Source: Pseudomonadota bacterium
GTDB taxonomy: Bacteria; Pseudomonadota; Gammaproteobacteria; Burkholderiales; Burkholderiaceae
Assembly (NCBI GenBank): GCA_029777935.1
Contig: JAKORH010000105.1
Span: 1 to 54,638, forward strand
DNA length: 54,638 nucleotides
Direction of reading: 5' to 3'
Every line of letters starts with the position of its first letter. Within the stretch, counting starts at the first letter, position 1. Shown piece by piece: positions 8,854-16,919 of this stretch. A program made the position numbers and the translations under genes. Below the pieces are notes generated by a model that was given only the letters and a program-made list of their open reading frames with translations, was not told the DNA's origin and ran no database searches.

Positions 8854-11165
8854 GCGCCGCCGCGCGCGCGATACACGTAGTAGTAAGGAAGACTGTCGAT
8901 CCGCATGCGCTTGGCACCGTTGAAGATCACGCCGCGCACGTCGGCGCCGACGCCGTCGAGCCGGCGCGCGGCTTCCTGCAGTTCGTGCAGCGTGGTGTGC
9001 TCGGCGCGAGCGACGAGGTAGGTCGCGACCGGCAGCTGCGCGATCGCCAGGCCGTCACCCGCCGGCAGGATCGGCGCCGAGTCGAACACCACGTGGTCGT
9101 ATTGCGCGCCGACGCGATCGAGCAGCGCACGCAGCGACGCCGACGACAACAGATCCGCCGGGTTGTCGTCGGGCTTGCCGGCCAGCAGCAGATCGACGCG
9201 CGGCAGCACTTCGGTGCGTGCCACTAGGTCGAACGCGGCTGTGCCGCTGAGCACCTCGGCCAATCCCTGCGCGCGCGGCGCGTCGAAGTACTGGTGCAGC
9301 TTCGGATGCCTCAGGTCGGCCTCGATCAGCAGTACCCGCCGGCCGGCTACGGCCAGCAGCGCCGCCAGGTTGGCCGCGACGAACGTCTTGCCGGCGCCGG
9401 ACGTGGCCGACGTGATCAGCACGTGGCGCGTCACGGGCCCGGCCGCGCCGCGCGTCAGCCGCATGCGGAAGCTGCGCAGACTCTCGACCGCGGCCTCGTC
9501 CGGTGCGTCGATCGACAGCAGCCGCGGCCGCGGCCGGCCGAGCGGCAAGCGTGCGCGCGGCAGCGATCGCTGGCGCGCGCTCTCCGGAATGGTGACGGCC
9601 GTGGCCAGCCCGACGCCGGCTTCGATTTCATCCGCATCGCGGATCGTCGGCCGCAGGAATCCGGCCAGCAGGATGGCGCCGAAGCCGAGCGTCACGCCGA
9701 TGCCCGCCGCCGCCGGCAGCACGACGATTGCGCGCGGACGGACCGGCCTGGCCGACGGGCGCGGCGGATCGACCACGCGCGCGTTGCCGACCATGCCGGC
9801 ACGGGCGATCCTCAGTTCCTGGATGCTGTTCAGCATGCTGGTGTAGAGGGCCCCGGAGGTGTTCACCTCGCGCTGCAGCCGCACCAGGTCGCGCGCGTTG
9901 CGCGGCAACGTGCTGAAGCCGCCGTTCAGGCGCGCCAGCTGGCGGTTGATCGCATCGAGTTGCTGCCGCACGGTGACCATCTGCGGATGCTCGGGGCCGA
10001 ACTTCTGCGCCAGTTCGCTGCGCTTCATCTCCAGTTCGACCTTGCTCTTCTCGAGCTGCAGCACCTGCGCGAACGCCGATTGGGACTGCTGGTCGAGGTT
10101 GACCGACTGCGTGCGCGAGCGGTAATCGCTGAGCGCGTCTTCCGCGCGCTCGAGGTCCGACTTCACCGTCGGCAGCTGCTGTTCGAGGAACGCGAGCGAA
10201 CGTTCCGCCTCGCCGCTGCGCACCTGCACGCCGCGCTCGAGATAGCCGCGTACCAGCGCGCTCATCAGCGCAATCGTGCTCGGCGGATGCGCGGTGTCGA
10301 GCGACACCCGCACGACGCCCGCCTCCCGCGCCGGCTCGACGATGCGCAGATCGCGCAGCAACTGCGCGTAGACGGCGGCGCGATCGTTGCGCTCGACGCG
10401 GAAGCGCGTCTTCGGCCCGCCGCTGATGCCGTTGATGCGGATCACGCCAGGATGCCCGGCGAAGTCGACGTCGACGTCGCGGCCGAACGGTCCGCTGAAG
10501 GCGAAGCGCCGGGCGGAATCGAACATCACCCAGCCGTCGCCGTAGCGCTCGACGTAGAACGGCTCGCCGTACAGATACGGCGGGATCTCGAAGGTCGCCA
10601 GATCGAGCGACTCGCCGCCCCACGCGAAGCCCCCGAGGCCGAACGGCGCCGGCGCCACCCCCGCGGCGCCGCTCTTGGCGTAGCGGCGCGCGTACCAGTC
10701 GCCGATCAGCGGGAAGCGGTTGTCGACGCGAATGTCGATGTCGGCATGCGAGGCGGAGATCGCGTTCGTCAGCAGCTCGCGCGAGCGCAGGATCTCCATT
10801 TCGCCCGACACCGGGAAGTACGGGGACTCCAGGCTGCCTTGCAGCGCATTCTGCTGCCGCGTCATCAGGGCGACCGGCGCGAACGGCGCCTTCTCGTCCA
10901 TCTGCAGCAGCGCCTCGACGCGGTACACGGGCGTGGCAAACAGCCAGTACGCGAGTCCGCCGAGCAGCACGACGACGAACACGGCGGCCGCCAGCTTCCC
11001 GTGCTCGAGGAAGCGATTGGCGAGATCGCGCACGCCGCCGCTTTCGGGCGGCAAGGCCTCGATCCATGGCAGCGGGCGCGCGCTCGGAACCTCCCAGGCC
11101 GGCGTCGCGCGCAGCGCCGGCTCGCGCCGGCCGCTCGAGTGCCGGATGCGATCGGCGGGGCTCAT
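8850..11165 (-). CDS. Wzc-like chain-length determinant with tyrosine autokinase domain
   Basis: A 771-residue inner-membrane co-polymerase that controls chain length and export with Wza. The first membrane segment is at about 57-77 and the second at 480-503, flanking a large periplasmic domain with coiled-coil stretches (320-420). The cytoplasmic BY-kinase domain holds Walker A ATSGAGKT (587-594), Walker A' VLLIEADLR (611-619) and Walker B HVVFDSAP (691-698). The C-terminus carries only a small tyrosine group, YYYVY at 761-765. In place of DxD, the A' motif reads EAD. ATG overlaps the Wza stop (ATGA), showing coupling. The N-terminal cytoplasmic tail of about 55 residues is longer than in E. 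coli Wzc. Confidence 0.93.
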   Translation of the reverse strand: MSPADRIRHSSGRREPALRATPAWEVPSARPLPWIEALPPESGGVRDLANRFLEHGKLAAAVFVVVLLGGLAYWLFATPVYRVEALLQMDEKAPFAPVALMTRQQNALQGSLESPYFPVSGEMEILRSRELLTNAISASHADIDIRVDNRFPLIGDWYARRYAKSGAAGVAPAPFGLGGFAWGGESLDLATFEIPPYLYGEPFYVERYGDGWVMFDSARRFAFSGPFGRDVDVDFAGHPGVIRINGISGGPKTRFRVERNDRAAVYAQLLRDLRIVEPAREAGVVRVSLDTAHPPSTIALMSALVRGYLERGVQVRSGEAERSLAFLEQQLPTVKSDLERAEDALSDYRSRTQSVNLDQQSQSAFAQVLQLEKSKVELEMKRSELAQKFGPEHPQMVTVRQQLDAINRQLARLNGGFSTLPRNARDLVRLQREVNTSGALYTSMLNSIQELRIARAGMVGNARVVDPPRPSARPVRPRAIVVLPAAAGIGVTLGFGAILLAGFLRPTIRDADEIEAGVGLATAVTIPESARQRSLPRARLPLGRPRPRLLSIDAPDEAAVESLRSFRMRLTRGAAGPVTRHVLITSATSGAGKTFVAANLAALLAVAGRRVLLIEADLRHPKLHQYFDAPRAQGLAEVLSGTAAFDLVARTEVLPRVDLLLAGKPDDNPADLLSSASLRALLDRVGAQYDHVVFDSAPILPAGDGLAIAQLPVATYLVARAEHTTLHELQEAARRLDGVGADVRGVIFNGAKRMRIDSLPYYYVYRARGGA

Positions 11166-12328
11166 CGCGGGAACGCCCGCGTCGTGTCGTTGGTCAGCAA
11201 CCGCATTTCGTCGACGGTCGGCAGTATGTTGTTGACCACGCGCGCCCAGCGCACCACCGGCACCGCATCGACGAAGATCACGTCGCGCGGCCGCAGATCG
11301 AAGCGGTCCGCGAGCACCAGCGCGTCCGGGGTGGCCGCGTTCAGGTGGTAGATCGCCGGCCTGGTCGAACTCGGCTGCCCGCGGATCACGAAGATCTGGC
11401 CCGAGTTGGCCGAGAACGGATTGACACCGCCGGAATCCGACAGTGCCTCGGCCAGCGTGAGCCTGCCGCGCGGCATGACCAGCGAATTCGGGCGGCCGAC
11501 TTCGCCCAGCACGAACACCTTGTTGAAGCGCTGCTCGGCGACGTTGACCACGTCACCGTTCTGCAGCAGCAGGTTCTGCGCGAGATCGCCGCGGTAGTAC
11601 AGGTCGTACAGATCGACGTGGAACGTCTGCCGGCCGCGCGTGATGGTGACGCCTTGAAGGTCCGCGTTCTGCGTCGGACCGCCCGACTGCGCGATCGCGT
11701 CGGTCACGTGCACCGGGATGTCGGTCACCGGCACGGCGCCCGGCTTGGCGACCTCGCCGGCAACGAACACGCGCTGGCTGCGGAACTGCAGAACCGACAC
11801 GTCGACCTGCGGGTTCTTCACGTACGGCGTGAGCCGGGTCGCCAGTTCGTCGCGGATTTCCTCGACCGTGCGTCCCTGCGCGCGAATGCGGCCGATGAAG
11901 GGGAAGAAGAACATGCCGTCGCTGTCGACAACGCGGCCCGAAAGCTCGTTGGCGGTGTCGGTCGGGTTGGTCAGCTCGGGATGGTCGTAGACGATGATCC
12001 GCAGCACGTCCTGCGGCTGCACCACGTATCGATACGCCTGGTCGCCGGAACGGGGCAGCTTGCTCAGCGCCGTGTCGCGCAGGCCGTCCTGCAACGCCCG
12101 GCCTTCGGCATCCACGCGCGCGACGGTCTGGGCGTTGATCGGGAACACGTCGGCACGCGCGGTGACATCGGCGCTCGGCGCGCCGCCGGGGTAGTCGTTG
12201 CCCGGCGCGACGACACCCATGTGCATGCCCGGCACCGCGCACGCGGCGAGCCACAGGGGCAGCAGCAGTGCCGTGCGCCGCAGCGGCACGCGCGGACAGC
12301 GATTCGCCGTTTGGCTGTTCGTGTTCAT
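11162..12328 (-). CDS. Wza-like outer-membrane polysaccharide export lipoprotein
   Basis: A 388-residue lipoprotein that forms the outer-membrane exit channel. The signal peptide ends in a lipobox PLWLAAC with the lipidated Cys near residue 30. The Poly_export domain starts at about 110 (QPQDVLRIIVYDHPEL to KNPQVDVSV). Two SLBB-type repeats follow (QRVFVAGEVAKPGAVPV and NKVFVLGEVGRPNSLVM). The family start is the ATG at 12328; a longer in-frame start at 12385 has no support. GGAAGGG lies upstream as a likely ribosome site. It is the first clear gene of the coupled EPS operon. Confidence 0.94.
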   Translation of the reverse strand: MNTNSQTANRCPRVPLRRTALLLPLWLAACAVPGMHMGVVAPGNDYPGGAPSADVTARADVFPINAQTVARVDAEGRALQDGLRDTALSKLPRSGDQAYRYVVQPQDVLRIIVYDHPELTNPTDTANELSGRVVDSDGMFFFPFIGRIRAQGRTVEEIRDELATRLTPYVKNPQVDVSVLQFRSQRVFVAGEVAKPGAVPVTDIPVHVTDAIAQSGGPTQNADLQGVTITRGRQTFHVDLYDLYYRGDLAQNLLLQNGDVVNVAEQRFNKVFVLGEVGRPNSLVMPRGRLTLAEALSDSGGVNPFSANSGQIFVIRGQPSSTRPAIYHLNAATPDALVLADRFDLRPRDVIFVDAVPVVRWARVVNNILPTVDEMRLLTNDTTRAFPR

Positions 12329-12430
12329 GGCGGACTGGCCCTTCCCGTCATACGGAAGTACTGAAGAACTAACCGGGCCTCGCAACTTCCGGACCCGTCA
12401 ATCGCGGTCTCCGCGGCCGTGCCCGGGCAT

Positions 12431-12468
12431 CGCGCCGCGCCGCCCGCGCGTGCGGGCAGCGCGGCGCG
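12431..12468 (-). terminator. GC-rich hairpin between EF-hand gene and wza
   Basis: Two 18-base arms (12431-12448 and 12451-12468) form a long inverted repeat. On the minus-strand transcript the stem has one G-U wobble and a mismatch only next to the tight loop. No T-run follows. It lies about 130 bases after the EF-hand stop and about 100 bases before the wza start. It could limit read-through into the EPS operon or act as an attenuator. A simple intrinsic terminator is not supported because the U-tract is missing. Confidence 0.45.
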
Positions 12469-12597
12469 GTCGCCGGGCAGATTTGCCGGCGCGAAGCGCG
12501 GACATTGCCGATGCGCTGCACTCGCATCACGGCGCCAGGCGCAGCGTGCGCAGCGCGCGATGCCACGCGAGCAGTTGCCGCGGCGAGGCGGCGGCGT

Positions 12598-12912
12598 CTA
12601 CTTCGTCATCTTCGTGGCCGCCGCGAGCTCGATCCGGTCCAGCTTGCCGTCGTGATTGGCGTCCGCCTTGTCGAACACCTTCGACAGCGCCGGGTCCTTC
12701 GCGGCTTCGCTCTTTTCGATGTAGCCGTCCTTGTTGGCGTCCAGCCGCTGCATCAGCGTGCCGGGGTCGCCGGATGACTGCGTCGACGAGGACATCGGCG
12801 GTTTCGGAGTCGACGGCGGCGGTGGATTCATTTGCGCCATCGCATATGTCGCGAACAGCGCTCCGCAGGCCGCCAGCAGCGTTGCACCCAGGTGCTTCGA
12901 ACCATGTCTCAT
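12598..12912 (-). CDS. Small secreted EF-hand calcium-binding protein
   Basis: A 104-residue protein with a signal peptide (hydrophobic core about 10-24, cleavage near TYAMAQ) and a proline/serine-rich spacer. Two EF-hand loops follow: DANKDGYIEKSE and DANHDGKLDRIE, both with Asp at loop positions 1, 3 and 5 (the third is Asn in both), Gly at 6 and Glu at 12. The start is firm: AAGGAGG precedes the ATG by six bases. It is expected to bind calcium in the periplasm or outside the cell. It lies in the same direction as the EPS operon but is separated from wza by about 270 bp with a long hairpin, so it may be a separate unit. Confidence 0.88.
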   Translation of the reverse strand: MRHGSKHLGATLLAACGALFATYAMAQMNPPPPSTPKPPMSSSTQSSGDPGTLMQRLDANKDGYIEKSEAAKDPALSKVFDKADANHDGKLDRIELAAATKMTK

Positions 12913-12980
12913 GATTGCCTCCTTTTCGGGGACGATCCCCCGCGGCAGCCTCCGCGAAATCCATGCCCGTGCGGCGCGGC

Positions 12981-13211
12981 TCAGGCGCGGAAGTGGTCGC
13001 GATACCGGGCGATCAGCGTGGAGCCCCGCGTCGATCGAAGCGGTCGGCCGCCAGCCGTAGTCGCGTGCGATCGCGCCGATGTCGGCACAGGTGGCCGGCA
13101 CGTCGCCCGGCTGCATCGGCAGCAGGTTCATTTGCGGCGTGCGGCCAGGCGCCGCGCACGGCACGTCGATGAAGCGCAGCGGCGGCTCGGCGCGGTGGTC
13201 GCCGATGTCGC
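12981..13211 (-). pseudogene. 3' remnant of a UDP-glucuronate 4-epimerase-like gene, frameshifted
   Basis: No intact gene is here, but a minus-strand reading frame encodes the C-terminal part of a nucleotide-sugar epimerase. It reads DIGDHRAEPPLRFIDV, then MNLLPMQPGDVPATCADI, then RDYGWRPTASIDAGL. After that the frame breaks, and a one-base shift restores STLIARYRDHFRA followed by TGA at 12981. This matches the usual end of CapI-type UDP-glucuronate 4-epimerases. Only about 75 codons remain. The homology begins within three codons of the acyl-CoA ligase stop, so the 5' part is missing. It is probably a decayed gene of the polysaccharide locus. Confidence 0.72.
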
Positions 13212-14789
13212 TCAGGCGTTCGCGAGCAGCGCCTGGTAGCGCGAACGCAGATCGCGCTTGAGCAACTTGCCGCTCGGGTTCCTGGGCAGCGACTCCGCGA
13301 ACACCACTTTCTTCGGCACCTTGAAACGCGCCAACTGCGCCTGGCAGTGCGCGACGACCTCGGCCTCGGTCAGGCCCTGTCCCGGCTTGACGACGATGAA
13401 CGCGGTGACCGCCTCGAGCCAGTACGGATGCGGCAGCCCGACCACCGCGACTTCCGACACCTGCGGCAGGCGGAAGATGCATTCCTCGACCTCGCGGCTG
13501 GCCACGTTCTCGCCGCCGGTCTTGATCATGTCCTTCTTGCGATCGACCACGGTGACGTAGCCCTCGTCGTCGATCGTCGCCAGGTCGCCGCTGTGAAACC
13601 ATCCGCCGCTGAACGCTGCGGCCGTGCGCTCCTCGTCCTTGAAGTAGCCGCTCAGCAGTTGCGGCGAGCGGTGCACGATCTCGCCGACTTCGCCGGGCTT
13701 CACGTCGCGCATCGCGTCGTCGACCACGCGCGTCTCGACGTTGAGCACCGCGCGGCCGGCCGAGCCCGCCTTGCGCAACTGGTCCGCTGGCTTCAGAACG
13801 GTGGCGAGCGGCGCGATCTCGGTCTGGCCGTAGAAGTTCCACAGCCGGATGCACGGCAGCCTGCGCGCGAGTTCCTTCAGCACTTCCACCGGCATGATCG
13901 CGGCGCCGTAGTAACCCTTGGCCAGCGCCGACAGGTCGGTGGCGTCGAAAGCGGCCGAGCGCAGCAACGCGATCCAGATCGACGGCGGGGCGAAGAACGA
14001 ATTCGCCCGGTGCTTCGCGAGCAGCGCAAGGATGTTGTCCGGCGTCGGCTTGCCGGTGATCACGCTGGTGGCGCCGACATACACCGCCGGCCCGAGGAAG
14101 ACGTCGAGCTGCGCGCAGTGGTACAGCGGCAATGCATGCAGCAGGCAGTCGCCCTCGTCGATCTCGCCTTCGACCACGCAGCTCACGTACTCCCACAGCA
14201 CCGCGTCGTGCGTCAGCATCGCGCCCTTGGGCAGCGATTCGGTGCCGCTGGTGTAGATGATCTGCAGCAGCGCCGAGGCATCGAACTGCGCCGCGGGCGG
14301 CGCGCCGTCGTCGGACAGCAGCGCGTCGAAGGCGAGCATCGAGTCCGGCGCGCGAGCGGGATCCTCGCCGGGCAGCCAAATGAGCTGCTCGACCGCGGTG
14401 TCCTGCCGCGCGGCCGCGCGGCCGAGCTCGACCAGGTCCGGGCCGACGGCGAGCAGCCGCGCGCCGGCGTGCCGCAGGACGTACGCGGCCTCGCTCGCGT
14501 TCAGCATGAAGTTGATCGGCACCAGCACGGCGCCGAGGCGCGCCAGCGCGAATCGCAGCGCCGCGAACGCGTGCGAGTTGCGCGACAGGATCGCGACTCG
14601 ATCGCCGGCACGCACGCCAGCATGCACGCCGATGCCGGCCAGTCCGTTGGCCAGGCGGTTGCAAACGCGGTCGAACTCGGCGTAGGTCCACCGTACGTCA
14701 CCGCAGACGATGGCGGTCTTGTGCGGCAGGCGAGCCGCCGTGCGCCGCAGGATGTCGCCGACTGTCTGGCGACGAATGATGGCGTCCAT
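13212..14789 (-). CDS. Fatty-acid/acyl-CoA ligase (AMP-forming)
   Basis: A 525-residue member of the ANL superfamily, activating a carboxylic acid to its acyl-CoA through an acyl-adenylate. Motifs in order are the P-loop YTSGTESLPKGAM (near 195), the YGQTE box (near 325), the WFHSGDL hinge region and DRKKDMIKTGGENV, and the C-terminal PRNPSGKLLKRDL with the catalytic lysine. The ATG at 14789 has GGAGGG upstream. The gene ends immediately beside the epimerase remnant. Substrate chain length cannot be told; long-chain or aromatic acids are both possible. It appears to be transcribed alone. Confidence 0.92.
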   Translation of the reverse strand: MDAIIRRQTVGDILRRTAARLPHKTAIVCGDVRWTYAEFDRVCNRLANGLAGIGVHAGVRAGDRVAILSRNSHAFAALRFALARLGAVLVPINFMLNASEAAYVLRHAGARLLAVGPDLVELGRAAARQDTAVEQLIWLPGEDPARAPDSMLAFDALLSDDGAPPAAQFDASALLQIIYTSGTESLPKGAMLTHDAVLWEYVSCVVEGEIDEGDCLLHALPLYHCAQLDVFLGPAVYVGATSVITGKPTPDNILALLAKHRANSFFAPPSIWIALLRSAAFDATDLSALAKGYYGAAIMPVEVLKELARRLPCIRLWNFYGQTEIAPLATVLKPADQLRKAGSAGRAVLNVETRVVDDAMRDVKPGEVGEIVHRSPQLLSGYFKDEERTAAAFSGGWFHSGDLATIDDEGYVTVVDRKKDMIKTGGENVASREVEECIFRLPQVSEVAVVGLPHPYWLEAVTAFIVVKPGQGLTEAEVVAHCQAQLARFKVPKKVVFAESLPRNPSGKLLKRDLRSRYQALLANA

Positions 14790-14877
14790 CGAATCCCTCC
14801 TTCCAGATTCACGTGGCAGTCGCCGGCGGCACATCCGCCTGAAGAAACGCGCGGGTGCGCCCTGCGATTCCGGCGGT

Positions 14878-15417
14878 CTATGGCGACGGCACCGACGCCG
14901 GTGCCTTCTCGGTCCGGGCCGGTCCGGTCCCGCTGTTCGAAATCAGGTGAAAGTGCAGATATCCAATGTCCTGCAAGCCCGGCCCGTTGGTGATCACGCG
15001 GTAATTCGACAGTCCGTTCTCCCGCACCAGCGCGCGGATCACCTCGAGACAGTCGAAGACGTACTCCTGATCGGCGACCGAGACGTCGGCAATGTTCCTG
15101 ATGTCCTTCTTGGGAAAGACGATGAAGTGGTAGCGCGATTTCGGAAACGGGTAGTCGATCGCGAGACAACGGTTCGTTTCCTTCACGACCAGCGGCAGCG
15201 CGCCGGGTGCCTTCTGAATCCCGGCCGAAGCCAGCAAGCCGGCCAGCTCGCTCGCCCGATAGCAGGGATTGCATTTCGACAGAGTCAGGAACGATCTCGG
15301 CTGCGAGTCGGAGAACAGAAATCCGCCGAGACCGACGCCCGCCAGGAAGACCAGCAACATTCCGAGAATTCGAATCCAGGACATCCGGTTCGAGACGACG
15401 GTCCTCAACGCCGGCAT
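14878..15417 (-). CDS. Membrane-anchored HIT-like protein
   Basis: A 179-residue protein with one N-terminal hydrophobic helix (after SNRMSWIRI) and a soluble domain that resembles the HIT fold. It has a CNPC pair near 43-46 and NRCLAIDYPFPKSRYHFIVFPKKDIRNI, like the HIT beta-sheet. Near the end comes YLHFHLISN, which corresponds to the final HxH part of the histidine triad; the third His of the triad is not seen. A nucleotidyl hydrolase or transferase role is therefore uncertain. ATG codons at 15417 and 15384 are both possible starts and neither has a strong ribosome site. The next gene in this direction begins downstream with no overlap. Confidence 0.7.
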   Translation of the reverse strand: MPALRTVVSNRMSWIRILGMLLVFLAGVGLGGFLFSDSQPRSFLTLSKCNPCYRASELAGLLASAGIQKAPGALPLVVKETNRCLAIDYPFPKSRYHFIVFPKKDIRNIADVSVADQEYVFDCLEVIRALVRENGLSNYRVITNGPGLQDIGYLHFHLISNSGTGPARTEKAPASVPSP

Positions 15418-15494
15418 CGTACCCAACGCCGAGGCGGCCGGACCAGATGCAGGCGAACACGCCTGCCGTGTTCACCTTCTTGTCGCGGCCGCGC

Positions 15495-16169
15495 TCAGCG
15501 CGCCAGACTGCCGTTCAGTTCCGCCCAGCCGGTCCACAGGATCTGAATGCCGATGCACAACAGCACGAAGGCCATCATCCGCGTCATCACCAGGCTGCCT
15601 ACCTCACCCAGTCGCGCCATCAGTGCGGAGGCATTGCGATAGACGAGGTAGATCACCGCGACCGTCAGCGTTGCGCCCACCATCACGACCAGGGCTTGCA
15701 CGAGGTACAGAGCGGGCTGGCGCGGCAGGCCGGCGCCGATCGCGATCGCGGTGGCGATCGTTCCGGGTCCCGTCGTCAGGGGAAAGGTCAGCGGAAAGAG
15801 ACTGCGCTTGACCACATCGGTGCGCGACAAGGCCGTGCTCTGCGAGCGCCGGACCGCGGCGCGCACCTCGTCGTCGTCGCCGGTGTTCAGCATGCGCCAC
15901 GCGGACGCGGCGACCAGCAGGCCGCCGCCGATGCGCACGATCGGAATCGAGATGCCGAACAGCTCCAGCACGTAGGTACCGATGAACAGCGAGGCGACCA
16001 GGATGAACCAGCAGTTGATGGCCACCTGGCGCGCAAACCGGCGCGCGGCCAGGGGGTCGTCGCCGGCGGTCATCGTGAACACCGGGGCGCCCGCAAGCGG
16101 ATTGATGATCGGCAGCAGCGTCAGCGGCACCAGGGCCAGGGCATGCAGGAATTCGCTCGCACTCGGCAT
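15495..16169 (-). CDS. MarC family integral membrane protein
   Basis: A 224-residue protein with about six membrane helices. It shows the MarC/YhgN family features: an early NPLAGAPVF segment, a GGGLLVAASAWRML helix and FPLTFPLTTGPGTIATAIAI in the middle. The biological role of the family is poorly defined; homologues are called putative antibiotic transporters but lack strong evidence. ATG 16169 gives the usual family length, whereas the longer frame adds an Arg-rich tail of low credibility. A 9-bp perfect hairpin lies in the leader. Confidence 0.9.
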   Translation of the reverse strand: MPSASEFLHALALVPLTLLPIINPLAGAPVFTMTAGDDPLAARRFARQVAINCWFILVASLFIGTYVLELFGISIPIVRIGGGLLVAASAWRMLNTGDDDEVRAAVRRSQSTALSRTDVVKRSLFPLTFPLTTGPGTIATAIAIGAGLPRQPALYLVQALVVMVGATLTVAVIYLVYRNASALMARLGEVGSLVMTRMMAFVLLCIGIQILWTGWAELNGSLAR

Positions 16170-16190
16170 CGTTCGCGCGGGATTCGAAAC

Positions 16191-16212
16191 CGCGCGGCGG
16201 GTTCGCCGCGCG
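16191..16212. repeat. Perfect 9-bp inverted repeat upstream of the MarC gene
   Basis: The arms CGCGCGGCG (16191-16199) and CGCCGCGCG (16204-16212) pair perfectly around a GGTT loop, 22 bases upstream of the MarC start. It may form a hairpin in the 5' UTR of that minus-strand gene. There is no U-tract, so it is not an obvious terminator. The rest of the 264-bp gap between the MarC gene and the next plus-strand gene holds no gene that I can see. Confidence 0.5.
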
Positions 16213-16433
16213 CGGGCCGCAGTGTAGGCCCGCGCATTGCCGCGCCGATCACGCGCTGTCAAGCCGGTGGCCGCACGCGCCGGATCGTCGGCGCGGCTGC
16301 CTGCGACACCTTCGTCCGGTGCGCGGTGGGAGCCGTTTACACCTTCTTACACGCTGCTCATATCATTGCAACCCGCAGATGGCACATTCCCTTTCGTCGG
16401 TCGTGTCCTGATCACGACTCCAAAGGGAAAAGA

Positions 16434-16919
16434 ATGGCGGGATCTTCTCGGATGCAATCAATGCGTTCAGTTTCTTCGTGGTCGGCGGCTGTCCTGATCG
16501 GCGCAAGCGTCGTGCTTTGCGGACCGGACCCTTCCCATGCGATGAACCTGCGGCAGGGCGCGATGGGCGAGATGGACGCCCTGGGCGCCGCGGCGCCGGA
16601 CGTTGCCTCCACCCCGGCGGATCCGGTCACGGCCGATCCCGGCGCGATTGCCGCAGCCGTGGCCACTGCCCGTCCCGAATTGCTGGATGCGATCGGCGTC
16701 ACTGCCGAGCAGAAGGCTCGCATCGATGACATCGTCCGCAAAGCGTCATTGGATCTGGAGGCCATCGGCGCGCGTCACGCGCAGCGGCTTCGTGCGTCCG
16801 CCGCCGCGAGCAACCGCTGGATGAGAGCGATGGTGGATGCCGCCAATGTCTTGACGCCTGAACAGCGCGATGCCCTCGCGCAGAGGATTCGAGCTCGGCA
16901 AGCGGACCAGAGCGGGTGA
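16434..16919 (+). CDS. Periplasmic Spy/CpxP-like small protein
   Basis: A 161-residue secreted protein with a signal peptide ending near GPDPSHA. The mature part is alanine-rich and helical, with two LTPEQ/VTAEQ-type segments (GVTAEQKARIDDIV and VLTPEQRDALAQRI). That pair is characteristic of the LTxxQ (Spy/CpxP/zinc-resistance) periplasmic family, members of which act as chaperones or stress sensors. GGGAAAAGA precedes the ATG. Its stop overlaps the cytochrome b561 start (GTGA), so the two are made together. The link to an electron-transfer protein hints at an envelope redox or metal stress role, but this is inference. Confidence 0.72.
   Translation: MAGSSRMQSMRSVSSWSAAVLIGASVVLCGPDPSHAMNLRQGAMGEMDALGAAAPDVASTPADPVTADPGAIAAAVATARPELLDAIGVTAEQKARIDDIVRKASLDLEAIGARHAQRLRASAAASNRWMRAMVDAANVLTPEQRDALAQRIRARQADQSG

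Noticed and set aside
9294..11351. 685-codon plus-strand open frame opposite wzc
   Set aside because: It is antisense to a well-supported coding gene, is Arg/Ala/Gln-rich and has no recognisable domain. Long antisense frames are expected at this GC content.
13347..14993. 548-codon plus-strand open frame opposite the acyl-CoA ligase
   Set aside because: Low-complexity antisense frame with no ribosome site, while the minus-strand gene has complete ANL motifs.
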